From: JADKCL01 sp046329055
GTDB taxonomy: Bacteria; Bacteroidota; Bacteroidia; J057; JADKCL01
NCBI GenBank assembly: GCA_046329055.1
Contig: JAXLVK010000011.1
Location: 21,495-85,494, forward strand
DNA length: 64,000 nt
Direction: 5' to 3'
The notes below the pieces were generated by a model, which was given only the letters and a program-made list of their open reading frames with translations, did no database searches and was not told where the DNA came from. Numbering within the stretch: the first letter of the stretch is position 1; each line of letters begins with the position of its first letter. Shown piece by piece: positions 46,052 through 54,565 of this stretch. A program made the position numbers and the translations under genes.

Positions 46052-46825
46052 ATGCCGCGCTACGTCGTCGATGTCCGCTACAACGGCACCAACTATGCCG
46101 GTTGGCAAATCCAAGACAATATCGTCACCGTCCAAAGTGAGGTGGATGCCGCATTGACCAAGGTCCTGCGCGCCCCGATCTTCACCTACGGCGCGGGCCG
46201 CACCGATTCCGGCGTCCATGCGATGCAACTGCCGGCGCATTTTGACTTTGAGGGCGAGATTCCACGGCACTTCATGCTGGGTGTCAATGCCATCCTGCCC
46301 CGCGACATCAGCATCACCAAGATTTACCGCGCCGTCGAGGACAGTTTCCATACGCGTTTCCACGCCACGGAGCGGGCATACAGGTACCACCTCATCTTTT
46401 TCAAGGACCCGATTCGCTTTGGATTCGTCCGCTGGGTCAAGGAAAAGGTCGATATCCAGAAAATGCAGGAGGCCGCCGCCGTCTTCATGGAGTACGACAG
46501 CTTCGAGAGCTTCTGCAAAAGCAACAGCAACAACAAGACCTACTTCTGCAAGATCAAGGAAAGCCGCTTCGAATGGGAGGGTGAAATCTTGGTCTATCAC
46601 ATCCGTGCCGACAGGTTCCTGAGGGGCATGGTCCGGGCGATCATGGGGACGCTGCTCCTGGTGGGACGCGGATTGCTGACAGTGGACGACGTCCGCCGCA
46701 TCATCGAAGCCAAGGACCGCAAGCACAAAGGGCCGACCGAGTTGGCGGCAGGGCTGTATTTGAGCGAGGTGGTATTTCCGGAGGGGACCTTGGTGGATAT
46801 CACGAATGAGGCGATGACGGATTGA
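46052..46825 (+). CDS. truA: tRNA pseudouridine(38-40) synthase TruA
   Basis: 257 residues from the ATG at 46052, one base after the thiolase stop. The catalytic Asp52 is in YGAGRTDSGVHA. YNGTNYAGWQ near the start, FHTRFHATERAYRYH (~105) and FLRGMVRAIMGTLLLVG (~190) are family landmarks. The enzyme isomerises uridines 38-40 in the tRNA anticodon arm in the cytoplasm. The length is normal for bacterial TruA. Confidence 0.96.
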   Translation: MPRYVVDVRYNGTNYAGWQIQDNIVTVQSEVDAALTKVLRAPIFTYGAGRTDSGVHAMQLPAHFDFEGEIPRHFMLGVNAILPRDISITKIYRAVEDSFHTRFHATERAYRYHLIFFKDPIRFGFVRWVKEKVDIQKMQEAAAVFMEYDSFESFCKSNSNNKTYFCKIKESRFEWEGEILVYHIRADRFLRGMVRAIMGTLLLVGRGLLTVDDVRRIIEAKDRKHKGPTELAAGLYLSEVVFPEGTLVDITNEAMTD

Positions 46826-46853
46826 GGGGAATGGCTTAATTTTCAGTGATGCG

Positions 46854-48413
46854 CTAATTCAAACGCTCTGCGAGGTACCCCCCAATGTTCCGCGCCTCAG
46901 CATCAAACCCAATGCCCAGGAGGATCATGGTTTTTCCTTCGGCTTTGTACCGCTGGGCATAGCCCATTTTCTTGATCTGAGCGATTGCCTCCTCTGCGCT
47001 GCCCAGTTTGAACTCAATGACGTAGATGAACTTTTCGGTTGTGAGCACGGCATCGATGCGGCCCCTGTTGGTCCAGATTTCGGATTGGATATGGAAGCCC
47101 AACAGTTTCAGGCACATGTAGAAAATGCTGTGGTAATAATTCTCCTGCCGCTCGATTTTGCTTCCTCTGGGATGCAGCGGAGCAACCACATTTGCGAACA
47201 GGATACCCATGAGTTCCATCGTGCCATCGATATCGCCGTCCAGCAGCCTTTCTGTCATTTGATTCAAGAGGCTGTTCGCAGTTTCCTTGGGCACCTCCCC
47301 AAATTCTGACAATAGATGGACATTGAACGAATTCTCCACCTCACGGTTGGGGAAGTCCAGCGTTACCACATTCGTTGCCAAATCCAGTTCCTTCATGGTC
47401 AGGTAACCAGATTGGAACAGCAGAGAGTTGACCTCGATGTTTTGGATGTCAAACTTGTCGAACAGGTTGATGTCCAGCTTCCGGCTGCTCAGGTCGTGGA
47501 TGGGATACTCACGCGCCTTGAGCAGTTTCATGAGGAAGGATGGAGTCCCAGTCGAGAACCAGAAGTCCGCGAATCGCCTCTGCGAGAGGAACTTGAGGAT
47601 GGAAAACGGATTGTAAACGAAGTGCTCCCCGTCCCAACTGTAGCCATTGTACCACTCCTTGATCGCCTGGTAGATGTCGGGATAGATGCCTTCGTACCGC
47701 TTCTCAATCGGCTCAATGTACGCGGCGAAGTAGGTTTTCAGCTCCTCTTCGGTGTAACCCAGCATCTGCGAATAGGCGGGATCGAGGGTGATGTCATTCA
47801 GGTTGTTCAGGTCGCTGAAGATCGAAACCTGTGTGAACTTGGAAACCCCGGTGACAAAGAAGAACCGGATGAAACCATCGCTGCCCTTGACCACAGAGTA
47901 CAGGTCTCGGATGACCTGCCGATTGGCCTCCGCGCGGGGCAAGTCATCGATATGGTCAATGATGGGCTTGTCGTATTCATCGATCAACACACTCACCCGT
48001 GTGCCGGCACCGAGCTGCTCGATCAGAGTCCTGAATTTCAATGCATTGGTTCCAGAACCCAACAGTATGGAATATGAGGCTGCAATGGCATCGAGTTCGA
48101 TCCCAATGGCCGTTTCTAAATTTTCTGAGAGCTTGACGATCTTGCTGAAATCCAAGTGGATCACTGGTCCTGGTTGCCAATCGATTTTGTCTTCGATCCA
48201 GAGGCCTGCAAACGGTGCTCGATTTCCGCTAAGTATCTCCCCGAGCGCACTGAGCAGTAGCGACTTTCCAAACCTGCGTGGACGAGAAAGGAAGTAATAG
48301 GTCCCGTTGTTGATCAATCGGTGGTAAAACTCTGTCTTGTCCACATACAGATAGCCATCCTCAATCAACTTTGAGAAGTCCTGAACCCCAATTGGAAGAG
48401 CCTTTTCCGCCAT
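46854..48413 (-). CDS. AAA-ATPase-like/PD-(D/E)XK nuclease-like protein (DUF1703 type)
   Basis: 519 residues from the ATG at 48413. The N-terminal ATPase-like domain begins LPIGVQDFSKLIEDGYLYVDKT and has the P-loop-like RPRRFGKSLLLSAL (~45) and VLIDEYDKP (~145), the Walker B-like strand. The C-terminal ~120 residues form a PD-(D/E)XK nuclease-like domain with GRIDAVLTTEKFIYVIEFKL (~455-475). This family is abundant in Bacteroidota, often in many copies, and has been linked to defence or mobile DNA, though its role is not settled. The copy looks intact and stands alone, which is common for these genes. Confidence 0.93.
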   Translation of the reverse strand: MAEKALPIGVQDFSKLIEDGYLYVDKTEFYHRLINNGTYYFLSRPRRFGKSLLLSALGEILSGNRAPFAGLWIEDKIDWQPGPVIHLDFSKIVKLSENLETAIGIELDAIAASYSILLGSGTNALKFRTLIEQLGAGTRVSVLIDEYDKPIIDHIDDLPRAEANRQVIRDLYSVVKGSDGFIRFFFVTGVSKFTQVSIFSDLNNLNDITLDPAYSQMLGYTEEELKTYFAAYIEPIEKRYEGIYPDIYQAIKEWYNGYSWDGEHFVYNPFSILKFLSQRRFADFWFSTGTPSFLMKLLKAREYPIHDLSSRKLDINLFDKFDIQNIEVNSLLFQSGYLTMKELDLATNVVTLDFPNREVENSFNVHLLSEFGEVPKETANSLLNQMTERLLDGDIDGTMELMGILFANVVAPLHPRGSKIERQENYYHSIFYMCLKLLGFHIQSEIWTNRGRIDAVLTTEKFIYVIEFKLGSAEEAIAQIKKMGYAQRYKAEGKTMILLGIGFDAEARNIGGYLAERLN

Positions 48414-48501
48414 CACAGAGTAAAGATAGGCGGATTGGAAGGAATGGCAATGGGAGGAAGCGCTCCTGCCTCAGCAACGAAGCCGGGATTGGTCTCCCCA
48501 T

Positions 48502-49062
48502 TCATCCCCTTTCCGCCGCCACCGCCAGCCGCTGTCGAATTACCAGCCCAGCGACCACGGCAGGCAGTATCCCGACCACCATCATGATCACCGAAAACAG
48601 CAAGCTTGATGGAATGAGCGCCCTCAGCTGCCTTGCGATTTCCCAGTCGCGCCCAGTTGTATCGTGGACGACCTCCAGGAAACAAAAGCAGAGCGATGCT
48701 CCCAATGATGGCAAAATCAGGGCACGCAAGGATATCCATGCAAAATTCCGCTTGCCAACTCCGATCTCCCTACCTGCCCATCTCCCCGTCAGCCAAGACA
48801 GCCCAACCAATACCACCATGATGATCGAAAAATGCAAGAGTCCATTGTTGGGTCGCATCACGTATTCCAAGAATTCTCGCACCGTTTGCTGTTCCTCGCT
48901 TTTGACATATCCGAATTGAATCCAATGCATTAGCAGGAACCCCGCGAACAAGATCAGAGCCTGGATGGTCGCAACAATGAGGAATGCCACGGCACCTGTC
49001 CGTTGCGAGACGGCCAGAAACCGCTTCGCTGATTCGGTATCCAGGGTCGGTAGCTTTTGCAT
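48502..49062 (-). CDS. Membrane protein with four predicted segments
   Basis: 186 residues. Hydrophobic segments lie near 24-46, 74-92, 106-127 and 150-174, with charged linkers between (GYVKSEEQQTVREF; HDTTGRDWEIARQL). There is no recognised motif. It is encoded 13 bases after the GNAT gene on the same strand, so the two may be co-transcribed. Function is unknown. Confidence 0.72.
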   Translation of the reverse strand: MQKLPTLDTESAKRFLAVSQRTGAVAFLIVATIQALILFAGFLLMHWIQFGYVKSEEQQTVREFLEYVMRPNNGLLHFSIIMVVLVGLSWLTGRWAGREIGVGKRNFAWISLRALILPSLGASLCFCFLEVVHDTTGRDWEIARQLRALIPSSLLFSVIMMVVGILPAVVAGLVIRQRLAVAAERG

Positions 49063-49075
49063 GGATTTCGGCAGA

Positions 49076-49609
49076 TCAGCAGCTTTCAGGCATCAACTCC
49101 AAGCGCATCATGATGTCCGTCTGCGCATCCTCCCCGAGTTGGAAAATGTGTCGATCAAACTCCACGAAGCCATTTTTCTTGTAGAACTGAATGGCCCTCG
49201 GATTTTCCTCCCATACACCTAGCCAAACGTAGTCCGCACCTGCATCTCGCGCCACTTGGATGGCCTTTTCGTAGAGCAATTGGCCGACTTGCTTTCCGTG
49301 AAATGCCTTCAGGACATAGATGCGCTCGATCTCCACCGCCCTTTCGTCTTGCAGCTCGGTTTGGTTTTGACCATGGTTCAGCTTGAGGTAGCCGATCACC
49401 TCGCCATCGAGAGCCGCAAAGTGAAATTCCGAACCTGATGCTTCAAATTCCGCCCTGAGCCGCTCCTGGGAGAGGTTTTCCTCAAGGTATTTGCGCATGT
49501 TTTCCTCGGTATTGCCGGATGCAAAGGTCTCCCGAAAAGTCTCCCGCGAAATGGTTTGCAATGTCGCCAAGTCTGCGACAGTCATCGGAATGATATGCAC
49601 GGGATTCAT
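49076..49609 (-). CDS. GNAT-family N-acetyltransferase
   Basis: 177 residues with the complete GNAT fold: N-terminal strand-helix (MTVADLATLQTISRETF), then HFAALDGEVIGYLKL, the acetyl-CoA-binding block VEIERIYVLKAFHGKQVGQLL (motif A, ~92-112) and WLGVWEENPRAIQFYKKNGF (motif B, ~130-149). It transfers acetyl from acetyl-CoA to an amine; the acceptor is unknown. The same plan is seen in spermidine or protein acetyltransferases of the YhhY/PaiA type. Confidence 0.93.
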   Translation of the reverse strand: MNPVHIIPMTVADLATLQTISRETFRETFASGNTEENMRKYLEENLSQERLRAEFEASGSEFHFAALDGEVIGYLKLNHGQNQTELQDERAVEIERIYVLKAFHGKQVGQLLYEKAIQVARDAGADYVWLGVWEENPRAIQFYKKNGFVEFDRHIFQLGEDAQTDIMMRLELMPESC

Positions 49610-49660
49610 GCACCCAAATATCGACGAAGTTTCACGAAGGAAATAGAATCAACGAGGAAA

Positions 49661-49813
49661 ATGCAGACCGGGACACAGCCTGAACCATTGCTGCTCAGTG
49701 CCGGTCCTGCGCCCGACAAGTTCCAGATGAAACTGATCGTTGGGAACAGCGACGGTCAATCGCATCCCCTCACGATCAAATGGAATTCAAAAGCAAGGTC
49801 CACCTGGGAGTGA
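49661..49813 (+). CDS. Possible small protein, 50 residues
   Basis: A short frame beginning MQTGTQPEPLLLSAGPAP in the 251-base gap between two minus-strand genes. It has a balanced composition (KLIVGNSDGQSHPLTIKW) unlike the Ala/Arg-rich antisense shadows nearby. There is no recognised family, no promoter match and no close neighbour on its strand. It could be the remnant of a larger gene. Support is weak. Confidence 0.25.
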   Translation: MQTGTQPEPLLLSAGPAPDKFQMKLIVGNSDGQSHPLTIKWNSKARSTWE

Positions 49814-49860
49814 ACCTGCCTTCAAATTTAGATTGCATTGCAGCTTCCTGCCGGAAGCGA

Positions 49861-50835
49861 TCACTTCTTCATGTTCTGCTTCGGATCAGATGCCGCTGCA
49901 GCCTTGCCCCCGGTCTTCAGCCACTGATCGAATCCCGTCCCGAGGTCATAGACTGCCAAAGTTCCACTCATGTAGAACGTGAGCGAATCCGCGTCCCAGG
50001 AGCCTGTCCAGAATGAGCAGGGCCACGGTTGCAGGGGGCGGCTCGGGTCGTGGTATTTCCATACCTGCTTCGCATCAAAGCTGCCATTCAGCCACTGGGG
50101 TTTCTTTGGATCAATCGCCCAGGAAGCAGGGCCGTTCAGGGCATAGTTCCAAGTCGCGGCATTCCGCAGCTGCCCTGTCCGTCGGTCGCGCGGATCGTCG
50201 ATTCGGAGTTGTTGCATCCGCTTCTGGATGGCCGCGTAGCCGTCGGGTGTGAACCGGGAGCTTGCGGCGATTTCTTCCAATCGGCGCAGGCGTTCGGCCC
50301 GGTAAACGGAGGCATTTTGCGAGGGACCCAGCAATGGGAGACAGGCAGGATACCCCGGCACGAACTGCGAGGTATAGGGCTGCAGGATATGCTGCGGAAT
50401 CTCCATCAGGTCGGTGTTCAGCGGTTTGCCGGGATACCAATCGACCGTCCGGTAGAGTTCGATCCCATTGCCCGCGATCCGCAACCGGAAGGGATAAATC
50501 ACCCCAAACGTCTGCTGTGTGACGATGTAGTTGCGTTCCTCAAACCGGGGGCCGCCGTCCAGGAATACTGGAGCGTCGTACAGCGGATGCCCCTTGACGA
50601 TGGGCTGCGTCCCGCAGAATCCGCTCGTAACCTTCACTCCGACCTTGCGATCATCCACGCCGATGCGCGAGACCACTCCCGGTCCGGGCTGCGTGTAGAT
50701 GGTCCAGTCGAGGTCCGGCTCCCCCGGCAAGGCAAATGTATAGCCACTCACACCCCGGCGCTCATCCGTGGGATCTGGGTCAGTGGCGAGGCGGCATTGG
50801 GCGTATCCTTCGAAATTCAATGTGATGACAGACAT
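49861..50835 (-). CDS. Unknown protein paired with a VioB-like ferritin-fold gene
   Basis: 324 residues, soluble, no signal peptide. It opens MSVITLNFEGYAQCRLATDPDPTDERRGVSGYTFALPGEPDLD, then strand-rich sequence (VSRIGVDDRKVGVKV), a Trp/Pro-rich region (WVYHDP-like: VWKYHDPSRPLQPWPCSFW), and a Lys-rich C-terminus. The gene follows the ferritin-like gene by 44 bases on the same strand, so they form an operon. I recall similar proteins beside VioB-like ferritin-fold genes, but I cannot name the family. It may be a structural or catalytic partner of the neighbouring oxidase-like protein; this is inferred from context only. Confidence 0.72.
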   Translation of the reverse strand: MSVITLNFEGYAQCRLATDPDPTDERRGVSGYTFALPGEPDLDWTIYTQPGPGVVSRIGVDDRKVGVKVTSGFCGTQPIVKGHPLYDAPVFLDGGPRFEERNYIVTQQTFGVIYPFRLRIAGNGIELYRTVDWYPGKPLNTDLMEIPQHILQPYTSQFVPGYPACLPLLGPSQNASVYRAERLRRLEEIAASSRFTPDGYAAIQKRMQQLRIDDPRDRRTGQLRNAATWNYALNGPASWAIDPKKPQWLNGSFDAKQVWKYHDPSRPLQPWPCSFWTGSWDADSLTFYMSGTLAVYDLGTGFDQWLKTGGKAAAASDPKQNMKK

Positions 50836-50879
50836 GGCTCAGTGGTTTTTGAGTTCAAAATTGGTGGAATGGGACATGG

Positions 50880-52310
50880 TCAGACCTTCATGTAGCTCTG
50901 GAAATTCATGGCGATGCGCTTGAGGTTCTGCGCGATGAATGGCAATGCCACGTCGGGATTGTAGCCAGCCTTGCTCAGGGTCTTCTTGATATCGTCCGGG
51001 ACTGGATTCAAGGCCTCCGAGAAGTTCGCGGCATTTTCGGACAGTCGCTGATGGATGGTGATCCAGGCGGCAGGCTTGTGCGGCAGGAAGCCGATCGTGC
51101 GGAAAAACTCAAATCCGGCCCCTGCGGTGAATCCGCCTGCATTGTCCTTGAAGGCAGGCAACAGGCTCATCAGTTCCGACAATGGGCGGATTACCATGGT
51201 CATCATCGGGAAAAAGACCGTTTGCACGAGGCCGTTGATCTCGTTGGGGCTGTCCGCGCCTGTGTAGAGGCGGATGAGCATCTGCATCAGCGACTCGTAG
51301 GCGGTATTGGTGATGCCCATGAGGTCGCGGGTCCAGGGATGGGTGATGATGGCGACCGACATTTCCGGCTGCGGCGGGTTGATGCCGTAGAATTCCGTCC
51401 GGGTGATGGTGTCCTGATGCAACTCCCAGGCAGGGTTCTTGACGCATTTCCGCGCCGCATCAAAGTAGGGTTCAGGATTGGCCACCTTGGCCTCCCCGCC
51501 CATGTAATCGATGAAAATGCTGCGGAAGAGCATGTAATGGCAGCCAGGATCGAGTTGGTCGATGGTCACCGGCTGATTCGAAAGCGTCCCCTCCCCTTGC
51601 TCGATGATCTCGTCCACGGCGTTCATGGCGCTCAACCGGTCATAGACCTTGAAGATGAACATGTCGTAGGTGGGCTTGGTCATGCTGCCATCCCCGAACA
51701 GGGTGTCATTGTTCACCTGCGATGCGGGCGGCACAACGAAAAGCTGATCATCTGGCAAAAATTCGAATGCCAGCCTGATTTGCTTGTAGAGGTCGCCGAT
51801 GGAGGTGAACCGTACTTCGATGGGTTGTGGGGCGCCCAATTTTCTCTTAGGGGGCTTCAGCTCCGCCAAGAGAGGATCCATCAACGAATCCACCAGTTTC
51901 TCAGGCTTCTCGTATGCCATGAACCGCAGCAGCGACATGCGGTCGAAGCGCTCGAGTTCGATCGGCAAATCGACGGGCCAGTATTGATTGGGAGCGGGGA
52001 AATTGGGGCGGTCGAAGTACTGATTGCCGCCGATGGCGGTGAGCATGTTGCACACGAAACCGAGGTGCTCCATCTCCTGCCTCGCGACAAGCAGGATGCG
52101 CGCCTCCCAGTCCCTGACTTTGTTGCGCAACACCTCCGGATCCTTGGCGGGGGCGAATTCCTTCGTGAAGGATTTCATCGAAAATGCCGCGTACAGGTAC
52201 ATCAACATGAGGCCATGCTCCAGTTGCGAAGCGACCGTGAGGGCTTGGATCAAATCCGCCCGGTTGCTGAGTCTCAACTCAGCAGCCCCCTGGGCCAAGT
52301 TATTAGCCAT
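50880..52310 (-). CDS. Ferritin-like protein, VioB/iminophenyl-pyruvate dimer synthase-like domain
   Basis: 476 residues, no signal peptide. The four-helix di-iron-type pattern is visible: ASQLEHGLMLMYLYAAFS (Glu31, His32) and LLVARQEMEHLGFVCNML (Glu79, Glu81, His82), followed by AIGGNQYFDRPNFP. This matches the ferritin-like domain of VioB/RebD-type enzymes (iminophenyl-pyruvate dimer synthase), which oxidatively couple indole-pyruvate imines in violacein or rebeccamycin synthesis. The C-terminal half has further helices (YESLMQMLIRLYTG; FFPMMTMVIRPLSELMSLL). The full violacein set is absent here, so the substrate is unknown. It is the first gene of a two-gene operon with the gene at 49861. 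Confidence 0.87.
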   Translation of the reverse strand: MANNLAQGAAELRLSNRADLIQALTVASQLEHGLMLMYLYAAFSMKSFTKEFAPAKDPEVLRNKVRDWEARILLVARQEMEHLGFVCNMLTAIGGNQYFDRPNFPAPNQYWPVDLPIELERFDRMSLLRFMAYEKPEKLVDSLMDPLLAELKPPKRKLGAPQPIEVRFTSIGDLYKQIRLAFEFLPDDQLFVVPPASQVNNDTLFGDGSMTKPTYDMFIFKVYDRLSAMNAVDEIIEQGEGTLSNQPVTIDQLDPGCHYMLFRSIFIDYMGGEAKVANPEPYFDAARKCVKNPAWELHQDTITRTEFYGINPPQPEMSVAIITHPWTRDLMGITNTAYESLMQMLIRLYTGADSPNEINGLVQTVFFPMMTMVIRPLSELMSLLPAFKDNAGGFTAGAGFEFFRTIGFLPHKPAAWITIHQRLSENAANFSEALNPVPDDIKKTLSKAGYNPDVALPFIAQNLKRIAMNFQSYMKV

Positions 52311-52489
52311 ATTACATAGATTGGTTTTAGTAAGGCCAATGTAGGGATTTTGTCAATCAATGGCAATGGCTTGCGTCCTTGGGGGGCGTGTATCGTTGCG
52401 AGCGCACAACGCGCACGCAACGATACACGCGGACGGAGTTGTGCTCGGGAAAACATTCCGAGCCCTTTCATGTTCCTACATGTATTGAC

Positions 52490-52497
52490 TAAATTTG
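52490..52497 (+). promoter_or_regulatory. Possible -7 box for the ABC exporter gene
   Basis: TAAATTTG fits TANNTTTG, 19 bases before the GTG start at 52517. No TTG lies at the -33 distance. Confidence 0.4.
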
Positions 52498-52516
52498 CAG
52501 GGCAAAACCCCGAGGC

Positions 52517-54241
52517 GTGGCAGAAGCAAAAGCACCCGATGCAGTAAAAGGTTCGGCCTTTGATTGGCCGCTGATCAAGCGGTTGATTGGCTATACCAAG
52601 CCCTACCGGGGCAAATTCATTCTTGTTTTGGTGCTGACTTTGGTGAGCGCGGCATTGTCCCCCCTCATTCCCTACGTCTTCCAATACATCCTGGACAAGC
52701 CTACACTGCGTGGGGATGTGACCGGAGTGCGGAATTGGGTGCTGATTTCGCTCGGATTGCTTGTGACGCGGGCGCTCATCATGTACGTCCTCACCTACCT
52801 CACGGGTTGGCTCGGGCAAAGCGTGATCCGCGACATCCGCGTGAAGGTCTTCAACCATATCACCGGGATGCGGCTCAAGTTTTTCGACAAAAACGCCGTC
52901 GGCATGCTGCAAACGCGGACCATCAGCGACGTCGAGACCCTCAACGATATCTTTAGCGAAGGATTGGCCCATATCCTGGAGGAACTACTGACCTTGGTTT
53001 TCATCCTGATCGTGATGTTGGCGACGAGTTGGAAGCTGACCTTGGTCGTGCTCACGAGCGTACCCATCCTGTTGGTGGCCACCTACATCTTCAAAAACGC
53101 GGTCAAATCGGCATTTCAGGGCGTTCGCAAATATGTGAGCCTCATGAATGCCTACCTCCAGGAGCATATCACGGGGATGCTGGTGATCCAGATTTTCAAC
53201 CGCGAAAAGGTTGAATACGAACGCTTTGAGGAGCTAAACAGGGAGCATGAACAGGCGAATCAGCGTTCAGTGACGGCTTACAGCATCTTTTTCCCCGTGG
53301 TAGAAATCGTGACGGCATTGGCACAGGCGCTGCTGGTCTGGTACGGCGTCGGCAATGTCCTGGATCAATACCTGACCTTCGGGGTGATGGTGGCCTTCCT
53401 CATGTACATCAACATGTTTTTCAGGCCCATCCGTATGCTCGCCGACCAATTCAATACCCTTCAATTGGGCATGGTGAGTGCGGAGCGGATTTTCAAAATC
53501 CTGGACCAAGAGGAACGCATCCCCGACGAAGGCACCCTGCCCGCCCCGCCGAAAGGCAGCGAGATCGAAATTGACTTCGACAAGGTCTGGTTCGCCTACA
53601 ATGAGCAGGATTGGGTGCTCCGCGACGTGAGCTTCAAGGTGTTGACGGGGCAAAAGGTCGCCTTCGTGGGCGCAACAGGCGCGGGCAAATCCACTATCAT
53701 CAACCTGCTGGGCCGCTTCTACGAAATCAACCGTGGCCGCATCGCCATCAATGGCAAGTCCGTGGACGAGTACCGCCTCGACGAGCTCCGCCAATTGGTG
53801 GGCTTGGTCCTGCAGGATGTCTTCCTGTTCAGTGGGACGGTCTATGAAAACATCACTCTGAACCATCCCGACATCAGCTTGGAGCAGGCGAAACGCGCCG
53901 CCGAGGTGGTCGGAGCCGACAAATTCATCGAGCGCCTCCCGGGCGGGTATATGTACAACGTGCAGGAGCGCGGTGCGACCCTGAGCGCAGGTCAGCGGCA
54001 GTTGATCGCATTTGCCCGGGTGATTGCCTACGATCCCAGCATCCTGATCCTGGACGAGGCGACTTCCAGCATCGACACGGAATCCGAGGAGATCATCCAA
54101 GCAGCGATCGACAAGGTCCTTGCCGGCCGGACATCCATCATCGTCGCCCACCGCCTGTCCACCATCCAAAAGGCCGATCAGATCATCGTGATGGAAACGG
54201 GCCAAAACATCGACCGCGGCAATCACCACAGCCTGCTATAA
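52517..54241 (+). CDS. ABC exporter (MsbA/multidrug type), fused permease-ATPase, premature stop near the end
   Basis: 574 residues from a GTG at 52517; the first in-frame ATG is too far downstream to keep the first membrane helices. Six membrane segments (~25-300) form one exporter half-unit. The ATPase domain has Walker A GATGAGKST (~385), Q-loop LVLQDVFLFSG, signature LSAGQRQL (~488), Walker B ILILDEATS (~510) and the switch His in VAHRLST. The likely product is a homodimeric lipid or drug exporter. A TAA at 54239-54241 interrupts the usual ending; in the same frame the sequence continues LGGVYKRLYTLQFAE to a TAG at 54299-54301, the normal family C-terminus (H..LL..GG.Y..LY..QF). This points to a single-base change or error. 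Confidence 0.92.
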   Translation: MAEAKAPDAVKGSAFDWPLIKRLIGYTKPYRGKFILVLVLTLVSAALSPLIPYVFQYILDKPTLRGDVTGVRNWVLISLGLLVTRALIMYVLTYLTGWLGQSVIRDIRVKVFNHITGMRLKFFDKNAVGMLQTRTISDVETLNDIFSEGLAHILEELLTLVFILIVMLATSWKLTLVVLTSVPILLVATYIFKNAVKSAFQGVRKYVSLMNAYLQEHITGMLVIQIFNREKVEYERFEELNREHEQANQRSVTAYSIFFPVVEIVTALAQALLVWYGVGNVLDQYLTFGVMVAFLMYINMFFRPIRMLADQFNTLQLGMVSAERIFKILDQEERIPDEGTLPAPPKGSEIEIDFDKVWFAYNEQDWVLRDVSFKVLTGQKVAFVGATGAGKSTIINLLGRFYEINRGRIAINGKSVDEYRLDELRQLVGLVLQDVFLFSGTVYENITLNHPDISLEQAKRAAEVVGADKFIERLPGGYMYNVQERGATLSAGQRQLIAFARVIAYDPSILILDEATSSIDTESEEIIQAAIDKVLAGRTSIIVAHRLSTIQKADQIIVMETGQNIDRGNHHSLL

Positions 54242-54408
54242 CTGGGGGGGGTTTACAAGCGACTCTACACCCTGCAATTCGCGGAAGCGGTTCACGCCTA
54301 GGGAAGCGAAGCCGCGGCGTCCCACCGCAGACTGATCGAAATCGCCACCTCCCGGCGGCGCGGATGAGCTACATTCGACATATTTGGTGAAGGCAACGAT
54401 ATACTGTC

Positions 54409-54550
54409 ACGCTTACGGCATGGGCGGGACACGCCCTGCCCATGCCGTGAGCGTATGGCTATCAGCATTTTGAGTATCAAACTTAGCCTCTTGGAGCTTT
54501 CTTCGCCGCCGGGAGGCGGCGGATTCGATCGGCGTTCGGCCAGAGGCCGA
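54409..54550. repeat. Cluster of three palindromes in a convergent gap
   Basis: Hairpin 1: 54409-54413 and 54416-54425 pair with 54450-54454 and 54438-54447. Hairpin 2: 54504-54510 with 54515-54521, loop GGGA. Hairpin 3: 54536-54541 with 54545-54550. None has a U-run. The gap 54302-54565 holds no recognisable gene. These may act as factor-independent transcription ends or be remnants of a REP-like element. Confidence 0.6.
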
Positions 54551-54565
54551 CGCCTCCAAAGTCCC

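Noticed and set aside
46854..48413. Restriction-modification or phage defence island around the AAA/PD-(D/E)XK protein
   Set aside because: The neighbours are truA, a small membrane protein and a GNAT enzyme; nothing supports an island, and this family is commonly solitary.
49861..52310. Complete violacein/rebeccamycin-type biosynthetic cluster
   Set aside because: Only the VioB-like ferritin-fold protein is present; no tryptophan oxidase, VioE-like or monooxygenase gene is adjacent.
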